Shown here: positions 16,023-24,285 of the stretch, in pieces | Position numbering within the stretch: the stretch's first letter is position 1 | Layout of the letters: every line of letters starts with the position of its first letter | Source of the DNA: Agathobacter sp. | GTDB lineage: Bacteria > Bacillota > Clostridia > Lachnospirales > Lachnospiraceae | Assembly (NCBI GenBank): GCA_022772675.1 | Contig: JALEZW010000024.1 | Span: forward strand, 1 to 64,000 | Direction: 5' to 3' | Length of the DNA stretch: 64,000 nucleotides | Made by a program: the position numbers and the translations under genes | Notes under the pieces: generated by a model | Seen by the model: the letters and a program-made list of their open reading frames with translations, nothing else | What the model was told of the DNA's origin: nothing | The model's database searches: none

Positions 16023-17057
16023 TTATCTGTGGTGATGCGGACGGGAGGATTCTCCTGCCTCCGATGCAGCTTCATAGGTCCTGGTATCCTCGGACACCTT
16101 AGCCAGGATTTCTTCCATGGTGGTATCCGCCAGTGACAGTTTCCTTGTCTCTGCATCAAAACGGTACACATGATCCGAAAGTTGTTCCGATTCCGCCACC
16201 TCGGATCCGTTAACTTCCCGCACCATTTCTGAGAGCATTTCCGGTGTTCCCATATGAGTGGAAACAGCAATGCACTCATGCACGGATGAGGGAAGAATAT
16301 AAAGATCTGTCCCGATCTTATCCGCAAGATCTGACAGGGCATCCTCATAAAAGATTGATGCTGCTCCGTTTACCTTGGATGCATTTGAGATGATAAACAT
16401 CTGCTCATCCAGTGGCATGTCGGCAAACAGAGAGCGATTCATATCTTCCGGAATACCCGCTTCACCTGCAAACTCCCCCAGCACTTCCCCCATGCTCTGA
16501 ACAGTCACAGGAAGAATCTCCCTGGTATTTTTCATCGCCAGCTCATGAATCTCGGCCTCTGTAACACCCCAGGCCTTCATATGTTCATTCCGGATCGTGA
16601 TGGTCGCAAAGCCCTGGGAACTCTTACTCAGCATGACCTTATAAATCATGGCCAGATCCTCCCGGTTCTCATGGGGTACATCCGCAAGAAGCTCCCGGTT
16701 CTTTTCGGCATTTACGACCGTCATGATAATCTTGTCCTTCACAAAATCGAAATTCTGATAATCCTTTCCAACTGTAGCCAGTTCCTCAGGCGCTTTCAGA
16801 TTGCTAAACGCAGTTTCCGCAAGCTTGTCCATCAGTTCATCCAGATCTGCCCCCTCTTCATACTGCTTAAATGCCCCATCCAGATAGATATTCGGAGCAA
16901 TGCAGGAATCTTCTGTTTTCACGGTGGCTGCATGAAGAATGACTCCATTGTTTTTGGTTACATGGTTCAGCATCACCTCCACCTGCTCTCCCTTCTCTGC
17001 GATCAGTTCCGGAATCTTCATCTTTGCATACTCCTGAAACTCGTCAAAATTAAGCAT
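16023..17057 (-). CDS. DUF5688-family protein
   Basis: About 344 aa, starting at MLNFDEFQEY; this ATG (17057) has AAGGAGAAGG upstream and matches the usual N-terminus of DUF5688 proteins, while the longer frame to 17117 begins in a basic stretch. No catalytic motif is visible. The fold is probably alpha/beta, and the C-terminus is His/Arg-rich (RPHHHR). DUF5688 genes are typical of clostridial mobile elements, often in several copies, and have no assigned function. It overlaps the end of a 47-codon gene by eight bases. Confidence 0.8.
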   Translation of the reverse strand: MLNFDEFQEYAKMKIPELIAEKGEQVEVMLNHVTKNNGVILHAATVKTEDSCIAPNIYLDGAFKQYEEGADLDELMDKLAETAFSNLKAPEELATVGKDYQNFDFVKDKIIMTVVNAEKNRELLADVPHENREDLAMIYKVMLSKSSQGFATITIRNEHMKAWGVTEAEIHELAMKNTREILPVTVQSMGEVLGEFAGEAGIPEDMNRSLFADMPLDEQMFIISNASKVNGAASIFYEDALSDLADKIGTDLYILPSSVHECIAVSTHMGTPEMLSEMVREVNGSEVAESEQLSDHVYRFDAETRKLSLADTTMEEILAKVSEDTRTYEAASEAGESSRPHHHR

Positions 17058-17193
17058 CTTTTTCCTTCTCCTTTCCCTTTTCCTCTCTTCCCCGTTCCGC
17101 GGCAAGGTTCTCATCATACGCGGTCATCATGGCCGTCTTCTCTTCATTCCTCTCCCACGCAACCGTCAAATCATTGTCAGCTACATAATCCAT
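17050..17193 (-). CDS. 47-aa charged protein, coupled to the DUF5688 gene
   Basis: ATG at 17193 after a strong AAAGGAG; product MDYVADNDLTVAWE... ending in a Lys/Glu tract. It stops inside the DUF5688 start (overlap ATGCTTAA), so it could be a leader that couples translation or a genuine small protein. It is the first frame downstream of the 33-nt motif copy C. Confidence 0.55.
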   Translation of the reverse strand: MDYVADNDLTVAWERNEEKTAMMTAYDENLAAERGREEKGKEKEKDA

Positions 17194-17235
17194 GTTTACA
17201 GCTCCTTTCCTGTACGGTATCTTCCTTACACTTCA

Positions 17236-17268
17236 TACTTGGAGCCTTAAAATGCTGTTTGCAGAAAA
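17236..17268 (-). promoter_or_regulatory. Dispersed 33-nt leader motif, copy C
   Basis: Minus-strand TTTTCTGCAAACAGC, seven bases, then GGCTCCAAGTA; it begins ten bases after the RadC-like stop codon and ends 43 nt before the 47-codon gene. Confidence 0.6.
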
Positions 17269-17277
17269 TCTGTAAAA

Positions 17278-17823
17278 TTACCGGGACCGGTGCCTTCTGG
17301 GCACAGCCGGTTCCTCAGCCTTTCCTTCTGCCACCGCAAACCGTTCCGGCTGCATCTTTACATAATCCGTTTCATACTGGTTATGCTCAAATTCCAGAAT
17401 CCCCCGCTCCTTGAAACTGAAATAAGAAAGATTGTCTCCTCCCACAATGATATGGTCCACCAGAGGAATCCCGATCAGATCCCCCAGCTTCAAAAGCCGG
17501 TCTGTGAGCATCGTATCCCATTCGCTTGGCTCCAGACTTCCGGAGGGATGATTGTGCATAAGAAGCATTGTAGTGGCATTGGATAAAATGCTGCTCTTAA
17601 GAATTTCCCTGGGATGTGCAACACAAGAATCCACAGCTCCCATGCTGACAAAATTGCAGTTGATCGGTACTCCGTTCGTTTTCAGGTTAATGACACACAA
17701 AACCTCCCTGTCCAGTTCACACATTTCTTTTCCAAGAGCCTCCACGGCATCCTTCGGTCCTTTAATAGGCCTGTCCGACCAGATCTGCCCATCCTTGATA
17801 AGCCTCACTGACACCACATCCAT
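17278..17823 (-). CDS. RadC-like JAB-domain protein
   Basis: About 181 aa from the ATG at 17823, chosen for TTGGAGAAG just upstream; a longer frame runs to 17892. The metalloprotease-type JAB signature HNHPSG, with S and D further on, marks the RadC family. Mobile-element RadC proteins are often called DNA repair proteins, but a repair role is not supported; a nucleic-acid or anti-restriction role has been proposed for some. The C-terminus is basic (PRRHRSR). It overlaps the small gene upstream by about 60 bases. Confidence 0.88.
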   Translation of the reverse strand: MDVVSVRLIKDGQIWSDRPIKGPKDAVEALGKEMCELDREVLCVINLKTNGVPINCNFVSMGAVDSCVAHPREILKSSILSNATTMLLMHNHPSGSLEPSEWDTMLTDRLLKLGDLIGIPLVDHIIVGGDNLSYFSFKERGILEFEHNQYETDYVKMQPERFAVAEGKAEEPAVPRRHRSR

Positions 17824-17941
17824 TTTCTTCTCCAAAAAACTCTCCCTCCTCATTCCATACCACGCGGACAAAATACTCCCCTTCATGTTCATTTAAAAAA
17901 TGAAATAATTTATCAGCATCCATTTCCTGTTCTTCCATCAT
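17762..17941 (-). CDS. 59-aa acidic hypothetical protein
   Basis: Starts at MMEEQEMDADKLF after CAGGGAGG and has a helical N-terminus with Trp and Tyr in the second half (FVRVVWNEEGEFF). It overlaps the beginning of the RadC-like gene, which is unusual, so one of the two starts may differ from that given. The 19-bp near-palindrome lies 19 nt before its start. Family not recognised. Confidence 0.45.
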   Translation of the reverse strand: MMEEQEMDADKLFHFLNEHEGEYFVRVVWNEEGEFFGEENGCGVSEAYQGWADLVGQAY

Positions 17942-18272
17942 CAACCTCCCTGGTCCTGCTTTGGCCAACTTGACCAAAAGCATTTCCTTCACTTAATATC
18001 CTTTTTATTTCCTGTAATTTACTGTAGATCAAAAGCTTGTCCGTGCTGGTTAAGGATTCCTTCAATACAAGAACCCGAAGCTTTAGATCAATCCCCGAAA
18101 GTTTTTCAATCAACTCCCGATAACGGATAGACGGACAGATCTGCTTCTTTTGTCCGGACAGCAGATACCGGATATACCGGGAACGGTTCATTCCAAGCTC
18201 TGCCCTTAAAACATCCAGCTTCTTTACATCCTCCTCCGGCAGGGAAAGAAACAGCCTTTTATTGTCCGCCAT
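17913..18272 (-). CDS. MobC-like relaxosome accessory protein
   Basis: About 119 aa from MADNKRLFLSLPEED; the ATG overlaps the stop region of the previous gene and has GGAGGAAG before it. An N-terminal ribbon-helix-helix-like segment (KKLDVLRAELGMNRSRYIRYLL) precedes a helical part with LKVL-type leucines. This is the layout of MobC-type accessory proteins that help the relaxase open oriT. The last 20 codons (FGQVGQSRTR) overlie the 19-bp near-palindrome and may not be conserved. Confidence 0.65.
   Translation of the reverse strand: MADNKRLFLSLPEEDVKKLDVLRAELGMNRSRYIRYLLSGQKKQICPSIRYRELIEKLSGIDLKLRVLVLKESLTSTDKLLIYSKLQEIKRILSEGNAFGQVGQSRTREVDDGRTGNGC
17960..17978. repeat. 19-bp near-palindrome, copy 1
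   Basis: TTTGGCCAACTTGACCAAA; the flanks TGC/GCA extend the symmetry. Identical to the copy at 33278 and, inverted with one internal exchange, similar to the copy at 20060. Located at the end of the MobC-like gene. Confidence 0.65.
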
Positions 18273-19695
18273 CCGCTTCCTCCTCATATTCGGAAAAATC
18301 ATCTCCGCAGTCATCTCCATCCACCGGCATATGAATCTCTGCCTCGCGCTGCTCGTCATACTGATGAATCATCTCAGCCGCCTTTTTGTAATAATTCTCG
18401 TCCAGTTCTGTGAATCCTGTGTCCTGAACCACAAGGTCCTTTTCGGGATTATCTCCTTCAAAGAAAGCCCGGCGGCGGGTTCCCAGCATTTTATCCAGCG
18501 TAAATACTGCCTGTTCGCTCATGTTATTCTTAATGGCATCCCGGAAGCTCAAAAGTTCCTCCACCGGAAGCATCTGAAACCGACAGGTTCTTCCGTTGTA
18601 TTCTGCAGCCACGTACCACTCGCCGGAAATCAGTTCCCTTGCCGCTTCCCGTTTTATTCTTGCTTCGCTGGCTTTACACGCCTGTCTCAAAAAGCCCCTG
18701 ATGCTTTCATAATTGTGGCAGGCTTCCGGTTTCTCCAGAAGCCGGATCACGTAATCCGCCTCCAGCCCATGGTCCCCTGCGAAATTCAGCAGATCCTCCA
18801 TCTCCGTTCCGTGGTATTCATGCCAGCCCGCATAAAATGCAAGCTTTGCCTGGTTACTTAAAGATTCATCTTTAAGGAGCAGTTCAATCGATTTCTTTCT
18901 GTTTTCCCGGATCACATCATCCATCTGTTCCCTGCTCTGCTCACTTTTCTGTAATGCAGCCTTTGCCTTTTCTTCATCCATAAACAGCTTTTCAAAAAAG
19001 GAACATCTCATCAGCGCATCCGCAATCCTGTTTCTTACATTGGAAATGGTAAGATGATGTTTTTTCTCATGATCCACTTCGTAAAAAGAATCCCGATTCC
19101 CGCCATGTCTGCTGACCGCCTCGGAGGTATCCACCATTTTCGCCGGATCATGCAGAAAAATATCCTCTTCCACCGCAGGTCCAAACGACCGGATAGATGG
19201 AAGAATCAGCACTTTTTTATTCATGGAACCATCCACTGCCTGACATATTTTTTCCATGTTGACCTTTTTGAGCCGGTCAATCTCCTTTTCCAGATCTGCC
19301 ACCTTCCTGTGAAGTTCTGCGTTTTCCTTTCGCATCTGCCTGGTCTGCGGGGACTCCTTCGTCTCCTCAATCCTTGCATACTGCGGTTCCTCACATTTTC
19401 GCCCTTTCGCTGCAGGAACCGGTCCGGCAAACAGGACATAGGCATCCGTTCCAAATTCGTGGCACAGATCCTCAATAAAGGAGCGAAACTCACCAAAATC
19501 AATTCCGACCCGATCGTCCCGTACCACAAGCATCCCGGCATCCCCGCCAAAAGCTTCCTTCACTTTGTCACTTAACACGGATCTGGACACCTGGTTCTTT
19601 AGTCTGGCCCTTAATTCGTTTTCATCCAGCATATCCGTTCCTACACAGCGGTACACTTCCAGATATTTTTGAAGGCTTTTCATGCGTTCTTTCAA
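18259..19695 (-). CDS. 478-aa hypothetical protein of the mobile element
   Basis: A soluble protein with a helical N-terminus, a coiled coil at about 120-150 (RKENAELHRKVADLEKEIDR), and further helices; no catalytic motif is recognised. The frame can start at TTG 19695 or at ATG 19683; AGGAGAG lies upstream of both. It is first in the unit leading to the MobC-like and RadC-like genes and is preceded by the 33-nt motif copy D. The position between candidate oriT and mobC suggests DNA processing or replication. Confidence 0.65.
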   Translation of the reverse strand: MKERMKSLQKYLEVYRCVGTDMLDENELRARLKNQVSRSVLSDKVKEAFGGDAGMLVVRDDRVGIDFGEFRSFIEDLCHEFGTDAYVLFAGPVPAAKGRKCEEPQYARIEETKESPQTRQMRKENAELHRKVADLEKEIDRLKKVNMEKICQAVDGSMNKKVLILPSIRSFGPAVEEDIFLHDPAKMVDTSEAVSRHGGNRDSFYEVDHEKKHHLTISNVRNRIADALMRCSFFEKLFMDEEKAKAALQKSEQSREQMDDVIRENRKKSIELLLKDESLSNQAKLAFYAGWHEYHGTEMEDLLNFAGDHGLEADYVIRLLEKPEACHNYESIRGFLRQACKASEARIKREAARELISGEWYVAAEYNGRTCRFQMLPVEELLSFRDAIKNNMSEQAVFTLDKMLGTRRRAFFEGDNPEKDLVVQDTGFTELDENYYKKAAEMIHQYDEQREAEIHMPVDGDDCGDDFSEYEEEADGGQ

Positions 19696-19732
19696 TCTTC
19701 ATCACTCTCCTTTGCTCCTGCCCTCTAACTGT

Positions 19733-19765
19733 TACTTGGAGCCTGGAAGAGCTGATTGCAGAAAA
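19733..19765 (-). promoter_or_regulatory. Dispersed 33-nt leader motif, copy D
   Basis: Minus-strand TTTTCTGCAATCAGC, seven bases, then GGCTCCAAGTA, ending 38 nt before the 478-aa protein start. Confidence 0.6.
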
Positions 19766-20059
19766 CTTTTGAATCATTCATGTTCACCGTTCCGGACGGC
19801 TGTTCGCTCTCCCGGACAGCCTTATAAGATGACTTCCGGCAAAAAATAAGGATGTCCGACACTTCAAACACCCTCTGGCTATTGAATTTACTGGATTTCC
19901 GACAAACAGAACACCATTCCGGTCCTTCGGACAATTATGATGGGAATAAGATAACAGGATACGCCTAAAGTTGCATAAACTTTACGCCGGGATTCCGCAC
20001 TCCTATGTCGTGCGCCGTATCCAGATTGCTCTGGATTACAAAATCAATTCTGGTCAGGC

Positions 20060-20078
20060 TTTGGTCAACTTGGCCAAA
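20060..20078. repeat. 19-bp near-palindrome, copy 2
   Basis: TTTGGTCAACTTGGCCAAA. Compared with copies 1 and 3 the C/T and A/G positions in the arms are exchanged, which keeps the dyad symmetry. It lies in the candidate oriT region. Confidence 0.6.
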
Positions 20079-20133
20079 ACATTTCTCATATGTTGACTGC
20101 AGGAACCCACAGCTGTGCTTTTCGGCAATCAAA

Positions 20134-20177
20134 AAGGCCCTGACTCTCCAAATCATAATCTGGAAAATCAGAGCCTT
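20134..20177. repeat. Long imperfect palindrome
   Basis: The arms AAGGCCCTGACTCTCCAAAT and AATCTGGAAAATCAGAGCCTT pair over about 20 bp with a few mismatches and a four-base loop. It could be the end of an old mobile unit or part of oriT; there is no U-tract, so a terminator is unlikely. Confidence 0.5.
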
Positions 20178-20247
20178 CCGGCCTGGGCGACAGCCTAGCA
20201 CGGCTGCCCCTACAGTAAACATATGCTATTTTAGTCTGTAATCCCGT

Positions 20248-20502
20248 CTATACAAGTACAGACTTATGCTCCTTAATGATTCCTTCCACTTCCTCAACAC
20301 TTTGCTTTGTTGCAAGCGATATCTGCTGTACTGTAAAGTTATTCTCGTACATATTCATTATAATTTCTGCCTTTGTTTCAGCTCTAGTTTCAGCCCTGGT
20401 TTCATCAACAATTCCCTGACTCAGATTACACATAACGCTCACATCCTTATTCACAACAATACTAAGCATATCCTTTAAGCCATCTTTGACCATAATAATC
20501 AA
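20248..20502 (-). pseudogene. C-terminal remnant of an Rpn/PD-(D/E)XK transposase-like nuclease
   Basis: The 84 codons encode a tail with MCNLSQGIVDETRAETRAET and a small helix-turn-helix-like end (ENNFTVQQISLATKQ), the typical C-terminus of Rpn-family nucleases. The catalytic N-terminal part is missing upstream, where the sequence is AT-rich without a matching frame. It probably marks the edge of the defence cargo. Confidence 0.55.
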
Positions 20503-20978
20503 TACTGCTTATATAATCATAAAGAAAAACAGAGCTAACATCGTATAAATACAATGCCGCTCCGCAAAAGTAAAACTTTTTCTATGTACTATCATACTAC
20601 TCAACTTTGAACCAATTGTCAACCACCATTTTTAACTATACTATCTGATCGATTGTTCGATGTCGAACACATCTGCTACCTTCCTTTGCGTCGTTGTAAT
20701 CTCCACTATTTTTGCACTTGGGTGTGCCAAGGCTGATATAAGCGTGCGGGGCACTAAGCTCACAGCAACGATGCAGCTCATATTTTTCGTCCTGCTCTGG
20801 CAGCTCATTGAAAGGACCAATCAGAACAATATTAAGCATATCCTGTTTTCACTCCCAATGATAGAAAACATCATTTCTCTCTATCATTCTGAAAAACACA
20901 AAAATTTACATCTCTTGATGGATGTATAGGCACTCTTAAGTTTCACATATACTTTTTATTTCGAAAATCCAAACTCCT
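20503..20978. other. AT-rich gene-free stretch
   Basis: Nothing convincing is coded here. Two overlapping short frames (minus 20636-20839, plus 20660-20929) have no Shine-Dalgarno or recognised product and look like decayed sequence upstream of the Rpn remnant. Confidence 0.4.
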
Positions 20979-21818
20979 TTATTCAGCTTTAAATCTTGCC
21001 CAATGTTTATAATAATTGCCTCCAATTGCTTCCATCATCTTATCCCATTCTTTATCAGCATCTTCAAGTTTCTGATGTTCTATCAAGAACAAATACAAAT
21101 TGTACATCTGCTTGTTGCCTTCCATTACCTTTTCCCTCATATTCTTGTCAAAGATATTAGGGAACAGATTTTCCCATACAGAATATCGACCTAAAAATTG
21201 CATCGTCGAATATAACTGCTCATCCATGTTTCCCTCAGCTGCACTGCATGATTTGTTGAATGCTTTAATCTGGAAAGGAAGTTCTTTTTGCAAGATAAAA
21301 TCCGTATGCGTTTTATCATATATATCCGTATAGCTTTCAGAATATTGATATTTACTCATGAAGAAATAGCCTTTTGCTTTTGCATTGAATTCTGTCCACA
21401 ATGCGAATGGTCTATGCTCTATTCTCCTTTGAATCTTGTCATAACTCTTCATATCATGCATATCTGCATATTCAACATAATCTTGAACATGTGTCATTTC
21501 GTGTACAAGGGTTCCTACCCATTGAAAGTCATCCCTTTGACATGAATCGAGCAGATAATAATAACTTATTACTATGGTAAACTTTCCTTCTCTTTCTCTT
21601 GGTGGAATTATCATTCCTCGATATTTGTCGATTTCTTCCGGTCTTGTCCTGATTTCACCGTCTAAATAATCTGGTCTTATTTTCATGACAGCATCCGAAA
21701 TTCTGCTACTAAACATAATATCCACATCTATCACATTCAGGCTAAAATATTTATAATACTCCTCCAATACCTTCTCAATAAAGCTGCCCTGCTCTGGTTG
21801 CCCATTCATATCCATCAT
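20979..21818 (-). CDS. Putative zincin metalloprotease-like protein
   Basis: A 279-aa soluble protein. The segment LVHEMTHVQDYVEY (about residues 103-116) is a HExxH zinc site, followed at about 145-155 by TEFNAKAKGYFF, which may supply the third ligand or a glue residue. The N-terminal part has the strand pattern of small zincins; the C-terminal part is helical. No signal peptide, so it would act in the cytoplasm. It is the last gene of a three-gene group with a PLD-like and a SieB-like gene, which points to a defence or toxin role, but no family is identified. Confidence 0.6.
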   Translation of the reverse strand: MMDMNGQPEQGSFIEKVLEEYYKYFSLNVIDVDIMFSSRISDAVMKIRPDYLDGEIRTRPEEIDKYRGMIIPPREREGKFTIVISYYYLLDSCQRDDFQWVGTLVHEMTHVQDYVEYADMHDMKSYDKIQRRIEHRPFALWTEFNAKAKGYFFMSKYQYSESYTDIYDKTHTDFILQKELPFQIKAFNKSCSAAEGNMDEQLYSTMQFLGRYSVWENLFPNIFDKNMREKVMEGNKQMYNLYLFLIEHQKLEDADKEWDKMMEAIGGNYYKHWARFKAE

Positions 21819-21870
21819 TTCTCACATCCTTCACGCTTTTTTTGATTTTATTGCTGTTATTTCTATTCCC

Positions 21871-23103
21871 TCATAAATCTGAATTATATTCAATCACTCC
21901 ATACTTCTTCTCCAAGTCTGCCAGCCGTCCGTCGATATAGTCCTTCGCATTCCCCGATAACCTGATATGAGCCTTCTGGTAATGCTTCTTTGCCACATCG
22001 GATATTCTTTCGTTTTTTCCGAATGAGGATATATAAGTATCTGAACCAAGCTCATCCCAGATTTCATCCATCGGTATGCCATCTTCGACCGGCATATCCA
22101 GAATTCTTGAATCCTTTATAATACAATACCATGGATATCTGCTCATCCATTTATACTGGCTTACCCACTCTTCCTTCACGCGGTTCTCATCCTGAAAAGC
22201 TGCAAGATGCCCTCTTCCAACTATGACAGGCTGATTCTTTCCCTTGGCATCCATCGTCAATGCCGCAAAATAAATCTCATCATCTTCCTTGACGGAATGC
22301 ACCTTAAAAGGATAGTTTGACAAATACCAGGTTCCATCTGGAACATCAACCATAGTCATAGGGAACCCGTCCTTTGCCTCCAGACGGTCATTGCCTTCGC
22401 CTTCAAACTTAAGCCATATCGTATGATCATAAAATACCTGTTCCTTCTGTTCAGATGTTTTAAACATCGAATCAACGAGGTCCTCGTCCATCCCGCATTT
22501 TTCAATTTCACTCAATGCCTCTATAGAATCTTCAAATGTCGTTCTTCTGTTCAAAGCCGCACCATACATGAATGTGCTTATCACCTTGTCCTTCCCTTTT
22601 TTTGAACTGAAGGTAAACTTGTACTTTTTCCTACCCAACACAAGAACATCCTTGGTAATCCTTCCCTCATCAGATTCTTTGATTTTTTTCAACAAATCAT
22701 CAAAATATGCCTTAAGCTCCCCCAGTATGCCATCATCGCGGCTGATTAGCAGCGATAGTTCAATATTGGATTTGAATCCACCGGCAGTAAAGTTCGCAGA
22801 ACCCAGTATCCCATAATCGTCATCAAAAAGATACAGTTTTGTATGAAGCCCTTTCAACGCATATATTTCTATTCCTGCATCCATCATCATCTCAATGGCA
22901 TCCATACTATTTGCTTTTGCAAACATATCCTCTAGATAAAATCTAGTTATAAATTTACAATCAATATTGTCATTACTCACCACATCACATAGTTTTTTTG
23001 CCATAGCTATGGATATAAAGGGACTAATGATTTTTATTTCTCTCTTGGTCCCATCAAATAGGTCTAATATTTTCTCATAGTGGTCATTGGTCAAGACCTG
23101 CAT
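21871..23103 (-). CDS. PLD-family nuclease-like protein
   Basis: A 410-aa protein. The N-terminal 140 residues have one HKD motif (HTKLYLFDDDYGILGSANF, about residues 81-99), where H, K, G and N are in place. Enzymes with a single motif work as dimers. The C-terminal 250 residues form an unknown domain. PLD-like proteins occur in several antiphage systems (for example as DrmC of DISARM), but drmA and drmB are absent here. It follows the SieB-like gene by 14 bases, so the two are co-transcribed. Confidence 0.78.
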   Translation of the reverse strand: MQVLTNDHYEKILDLFDGTKREIKIISPFISIAMAKKLCDVVSNDNIDCKFITRFYLEDMFAKANSMDAIEMMMDAGIEIYALKGLHTKLYLFDDDYGILGSANFTAGGFKSNIELSLLISRDDGILGELKAYFDDLLKKIKESDEGRITKDVLVLGRKKYKFTFSSKKGKDKVISTFMYGAALNRRTTFEDSIEALSEIEKCGMDEDLVDSMFKTSEQKEQVFYDHTIWLKFEGEGNDRLEAKDGFPMTMVDVPDGTWYLSNYPFKVHSVKEDDEIYFAALTMDAKGKNQPVIVGRGHLAAFQDENRVKEEWVSQYKWMSRYPWYCIIKDSRILDMPVEDGIPMDEIWDELGSDTYISSFGKNERISDVAKKHYQKAHIRLSGNAKDYIDGRLADLEKKYGVIEYNSDL

Positions 23104-23117
23104 ATTCGTCCCCCTTG

Positions 23118-23663
23118 CTATTTCAATTGAAATCCAATATGATTTCCAGTAATTTGAATATTTCCCTCTGCGAGATTTTTATTAAGAAATTCGAGCGCAT
23201 ATGGTTGTAGATTATAAGAAAATCCTTCAATGAGATTCCCCATTCGAGAAGCCAAATAAATAATATGTTTACGTTGCAATGGTGTTTTTCTTCCATCAGT
23301 ATAATCAATTTTTCCAGAAGAACAAAATCTTTTATTTCTGTCATCATAAAATGTTTCAATTAATAGACACATTTCATCCGGACTCATATATTTTTTCATA
23401 TAGTCGAGAGCAATTTTCTTTCCATTATGAAATTTTCTCCAAATAGAATTCTTAATCCATATAAGCATACATAAAAAATAATATGCACCTATGACCATTA
23501 TGCATAAACTAATATATGTTTGATATGTATTTCTAAAGGCATCTATTTTCATCTTACTAGCCAACCAATCAGGTATTAAGGTTATAGTCAATGCCGCTAT
23601 GAACACAATTGCAAACAGTTCCTTCAATTTTAATTTTTCAATAATGCTTTTAATAATTCCCAA
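23118..23663 (-). CDS. SieB-like superinfection exclusion protein
   Basis: A 181-aa protein with two hydrophobic segments at about 14-32 and 46-69, separated by the short loop with IPDWLASKMKIDAFRNTYQ, then a soluble C-terminal domain. This two-helix layout and the PxWL..F...Y pattern are those of the superinfection exclusion B family. Members block phage infection at the membrane after injection. It stands next to the PLD-like gene and downstream of the restriction-modification operon, so it adds a second line of phage defence. Assignment is based on recalled family features. Confidence 0.65.
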   Translation of the reverse strand: MGIIKSIIEKLKLKELFAIVFIAALTITLIPDWLASKMKIDAFRNTYQTYISLCIMVIGAYYFLCMLIWIKNSIWRKFHNGKKIALDYMKKYMSPDEMCLLIETFYDDRNKRFCSSGKIDYTDGRKTPLQRKHIIYLASRMGNLIEGFSYNLQPYALEFLNKNLAEGNIQITGNHIGFQLK

Positions 23664-24285
23664 AATATCACTCCTATTTCTCTAGGCAATCTCCAATAAA
23701 CACTTGTCTATTATTCATTGCGTTATAGCAGCTTCTGTGTAATAACAGATTTTATATGGGATATGCCACGAACAAATTCACATCTCCGCCAATCATTTCA
23801 TCCAATGTCCTTAGGCCCTCCCCTTTATTATTCAGAAAAATATTTACCCTGTAAATCGCCATCTTGTCATCCCTATCTTCTATATGTTTCAATTCCTGCA
23901 ATTTTTCCGAAAACACCCTCTTTCTTCTTAGAAGCTGTAACTAATTATTCTCCAGTAAGCAATATCAGGTTTTATCACAAGCAGTTTATCGGAAATCACT
24001 CTTGCCATGTCATAATATTTTCTATTTCTGGTTGTATCATAAACATACTTGCCACATCCTCTGCCCTCAAAATAGTTCCACCAATACCTTATTCACCAAT
24101 TACATCCATAAACCTCTACGCTGATCTGACCAGTGCATTTGAACACAAGACAAAAAGTGCGTAAAATTCCAGTGCCTTGGTCGATCCTATATCCTGTAAA
24201 TCCTAATAATTGAAAATAAAATCCTTATTTATCTTTTCTCCCTGATTTTTATGCTCCCACCATAGCAAGTAAATCTAATCTGTTA
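23664..24285 (-). pseudogene. Gene remnants between SieB-like and DUF3883 genes
   Basis: No intact gene is seen in 620 bp. On the minus strand broken frames can be read, for example GIGGTILRAEDVASMF around 24080 and, near the end, MAIYRVNIFLNNKGEG (about 23755-23868) followed by a stop. They are separated by stops and frameshifts. A plus-strand frame of 148 codons at 23718-24164 is without start signals and is judged to be chance. Confidence 0.4.

Larger units (their letters stand above)
19766..20247. other. Gene-free region with hairpins, candidate oriT
   Basis: About 480 bp with no credible gene; short frames here are uncharacteristic. It contains the inverted repeat TAAAGTTGCATAAACTTTA (19966-19984), the second 19-bp near-palindrome (20060-20078) and a long palindrome (20134-20177). 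Lying between the defence cargo and the MobC/relaxase cluster, it is the best place for an origin of transfer. No nic-site consensus could be identified with confidence. Confidence 0.4.

Noticed and set aside
17278-17823. Chromosomal radC DNA repair gene
   Set aside because: It lies inside the transfer gene cluster; RadC-like JAB proteins of mobile elements are common and not shown to act in repair.
23718-24164. 148-codon plus-strand frame
   Set aside because: No ribosome binding site and no similarity recognised; all neighbours are on the minus strand, where gene remnants are visible.
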